A model generated the notes under the pieces. It saw nothing but the letters and a program-made list of their open reading frames with translations, ran no database searches and was not told where the DNA came from. Positions 62,082-64,000 of a DNA stretch of 64,000 nucleotides are shown here, in pieces. Made by a program: the position numbers and the translations under genes. Every line of letters starts with the position of its first letter. Position 1 is the stretch's first letter. Source of the DNA: Pedobacter sp. N36a (GTDB lineage Bacteria; Bacteroidota; Bacteroidia; Sphingobacteriales; Sphingobacteriaceae); assembly GCF_014472395.1 (NCBI RefSeq), contig NZ_JACSZW010000012.1:62001-126000 (forward strand), given 5' to 3'.

Positions 62082-63323
62082 TTATATATCCTTTTGGAAG
62101 ACATTAAATGGTATCGATTTGCCCATAACCTTAAGTGCAATAACACCATGGGGCGGTACTTCAAAGTGTTGCGATTTTGAGCCCATCAAGCCTGTCTCCT
62201 GGTGCTTCCATAAATCTCTTATTTTATATGATTTATCTGCATCAATGCCTATACTATCCAACTCAAATGTGATTTCTTGTTTCCTATCAGATCTGTTAAA
62301 TAAAACCACCGCTACCTCTCCGCTCATTGTCGAAATCAGCGGCTTTGCCCACACTTCCAGTTTATCATTTTTTTTTAATCTACGTGCCTGGTAACCTAAT
62401 TTATCTTGGTTCAATGCGATAATTTCTTTATTGCTGACTAACGCTAATGTTTTGTTAGATATGGTTCTAAGGTCATTTCCAAGAAGCAGGGGAGAATTCA
62501 TGACACTCCACATGGTGAAATGCGATCGATCTTCTTCCTCACTCATACCCCGTCCTACCTGCAGCATGTCCATGTCATTTATATGACCAGGAGAACTAAA
62601 TTTCCATAGGTCAGCATTTTTATCAATGATATGCAGGATGGAGTTAAAGTCATTGCTAATGTCTCCAGAAATGCGCCAGGAATCAGCAATTTCTACCGCC
62701 CATTTACCAGGGAACTGCCAACGGCAAATGTTAAACAAAACATTACTGTTGATTGATTTGATGCGATTAGATAATTGAGTATACCTCATTTCATCATTTA
62801 AACCAAGTTTTTCTCCTCCACACCAGTCTATTTTTATAAAATCATATCCCCATGTTCTGAGCATTAGATTTAAATCTTGCTCATCATGCCCATACAATCC
62901 TGAACCTACTCCTACAGTGTCTTTATCCCAGATCGACGCACAGGTGTTTATTCCGGCGTCCGAATAGATGCCTGCCTTCAGCCCTTTGCTATGAATGTAA
63001 TCTGCTAGTACCTTCATTCCTGAGGGGAAGCGCTTAGGGTGGGTTAATAGGTTACCTTTAGCATCTCTGCCTGCGAAAAAGCCATCATCAATATTTATAA
63101 AATTGTAGCCTGCATCTTTTAGCCCGGTTGAAACCATTTTATCTGATTGGGCCTTAATGATATTTTCATCAATAGCGACCCTGAAGTTATTCCAACTAGA
63201 CCATCCCATCATAGGGGTTTTTCGAGTTGAAATATTTTCCTGGGCTGAAGATGAGGTGCTGAATAAATTAAAAATGCTCAATAGTATAAGTAATATTCCT
63301 TGTTTTGTTAATGTTGCCTGCAT
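62082..63323 (-). CDS. Alpha-galactosidase, glycoside hydrolase family 27
   Basis: A 413-residue exported enzyme hydrolysing terminal alpha-galactosides. Signal peptide about 1-27 (ending SSSAQ), then TPMMGWSSWNNFRVAIDE at the barrel start, nucleophile Asp166 in YDFIKIDWCGG, acid/base Asp221 in SWRISGDIS, MLQVGRGMSEEEDRSHF, and a C-terminal beta-sandwich. Complete. It stands alone on the minus strand, divergent from the PBP2 gene, with 215 AT-rich bases between them and no nearby SusCD. Confidence 0.94.
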   Translation of the reverse strand: MQATLTKQGILLILLSIFNLFSTSSSAQENISTRKTPMMGWSSWNNFRVAIDENIIKAQSDKMVSTGLKDAGYNFINIDDGFFAGRDAKGNLLTHPKRFPSGMKVLADYIHSKGLKAGIYSDAGINTCASIWDKDTVGVGSGLYGHDEQDLNLMLRTWGYDFIKIDWCGGEKLGLNDEMRYTQLSNRIKSINSNVLFNICRWQFPGKWAVEIADSWRISGDISNDFNSILHIIDKNADLWKFSSPGHINDMDMLQVGRGMSEEEDRSHFTMWSVMNSPLLLGNDLRTISNKTLALVSNKEIIALNQDKLGYQARRLKKNDKLEVWAKPLISTMSGEVAVVLFNRSDRKQEITFELDSIGIDADKSYKIRDLWKHQETGLMGSKSQHFEVPPHGVIALKVMGKSIPFNVFQKDI

Positions 63324-63538
63324 AAATTTAGTAGGGTATAAAACAGCAAGGTAAGTATTAATCTAAAGTTTATGATATTTAAATAGGTAATATGTTCATC
63401 AAAATTGATTAAAAACACTGCACTTTGGTAACTTCATGAATAGAAATTCATTTTTTAGGAATAATAAATCAATCTTCGTGATTAAAGTATATTATTAAGG
63501 TCATTTAATGGTGAGTCTTTTTTAAAATTTAAAGTTTA

Positions 63539-64000
63539 ATGAATAATTATTCCAGAAAATCCGTAATTCAGGGGGTTATGGTGGTGTGTGTACTTGTTAT
63601 TTTTTTTAGGTTGCTGTTTATACAGCTCATCGATGATTCTTACTATAAAGCGGCAACAGAAAATGTGTTGCGTAAAACGGTTCTTTATCCCAATAGAGGG
63701 AATATAAGATATAGAGGGGGACAAATTATGGTTAGGAACAAGCCTGTTTACGATATTATGGTTATTCCCTCTAAAATCAAAAATATTGACACGGCTAAGT
63801 TCTGTCGTTTATTAAATATTAATTTCGAGCAATTTGAGCATCAGGTGAATAAGGCAAGGAAATTTTCTCCTTATAAAGCCTCAATTTTTAAAAAGGAAAT
63901 CACATTAGAAGCTTATAGCAGTTTACAAGAACAACTCCATCAGTTTAATGGGTTTTTGGCCGAAAGAAGAACAATTCGTGTTTATCCTGATAGCGTTGCA
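63539..64000 (+). CDS. mrdA: Penicillin-binding protein 2, N-terminal part
   Basis: The first 154 codons of a gene that runs off the right edge. ATG 63539 begins MNNYSRKSVIQGVMVVCVL, with a membrane anchor (VVCVLVIFFRLLFIQLI) followed by YYKAATENVLRKTVLYPNRGNI, the class B PBP dimerisation (pedestal) motif. The transpeptidase domain lies outside the window. It builds the side wall with RodA in rod-shaped cells. The gene symbol rests on family similarity only. Confidence 0.85.
   Translation, partial: MNNYSRKSVIQGVMVVCVLVIFFRLLFIQLIDDSYYKAATENVLRKTVLYPNRGNIRYRGGQIMVRNKPVYDIMVIPSKIKNIDTAKFCRLLNINFEQFEHQVNKARKFSPYKASIFKKEITLEAYSSLQEQLHQFNGFLAERRTIRVYPDSVA

Noticed and set aside
1..64000. CRISPR arrays, tRNA or rRNA genes, known riboswitches
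   Set aside because: I found no regularly spaced repeats, cloverleaf-type sequences or familiar aptamer cores by reading; a covariance-model search would be needed to exclude small RNAs.

Overview
The window looks like chromosome of a Bacteroidota bacterium, most likely a Sphingobacteriales member of the Pedobacter type. The reasons are SusC/SusD pairs, a hybrid two-component regulator with a beta-propeller sensor, FecI/FecR-type sigma and anti-sigma genes, STN-domain TonB receptors, AT-rich intergenic DNA, weak Shine-Dalgarno sites and a promoter of the TTTG-N19-TAnnTTTG type. No rRNA, tRNA or CRISPR array was recognised.

Layout. (1) 1-15.2 kb is a polysaccharide utilisation locus: the end of a GH3 beta-glucosidase, a decayed IS3-family element, an HTCS regulator, an ECF sigma/FecR pair, SusC, SusD and a surface GH16 enzyme. 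Together they fit capture and cleavage of a beta-glucan-like polymer. (2) 15.4-16.4 kb is a dead IS3-family element. (3) 16.6-24.6 kb is a photobiology cluster: an SDR lacking the catalytic Tyr, an FAD amine-oxidase-like protein, DUF2805, a DASH cryptochrome broken twice, a (6-4)-photolyase-like protein without the usual Fe-S cysteines, a tiny DUF2256 zinc-ribbon gene and a TonB receptor. (4) 24.6-34.7 kb is mixed: carbonic anhydrase, an orphan gene beside an MFS remnant, an exonuclease/endonuclease/phosphatase protein, a blue-light LOV histidine kinase with a stand-alone receiver, another PAS kinase, a cold-shock gene with clear promoter and terminator, a PfpI-like protein, a chimeric oxidoreductase remnant and a MarR repressor with a near-perfect palindromic operator. 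(5) 34.8-57.5 kb is dominated by what looks like a low-oxygen/energy-stress regulon. It has a FixL-like heme-PAS kinase with a receiver-CRP response regulator, divergent from acetate kinase-phosphoketolase-P-type ATPase, then aldehyde dehydrogenase, a large hybrid kinase, an MCE/Mla transporter-Usp-GH130 operon, further Usp genes and an O-acetyltransferase. (6) 57.7-60.3 kb is a PAS protein and nested IS3-family elements that truncate a class C beta-lactamase-like gene. (7) 60.4-64 kb holds a 5-hydroxyisourate hydrolase, a GlcG/HbpS protein, a Crp-type regulator, a GH27 alpha-galactosidase and the start of PBP2.

The strongest unexplained structure is a set of five paired TGA-N6-TCA palindromes. 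In every pair the centres are exactly 22 bp apart. They sit in front of the acetate kinase/sensor-kinase divergon, the aldehyde dehydrogenase region, the MCE operon, a tandem Usp gene and the 56.0-56.3 kb divergon. This suggests one regulator, plausibly the receiver-CRP protein encoded beside them, controls the whole 36-57 kb block.

The window also shows much gene decay: at least eight broken genes or fragments, several next to insertion sequences.
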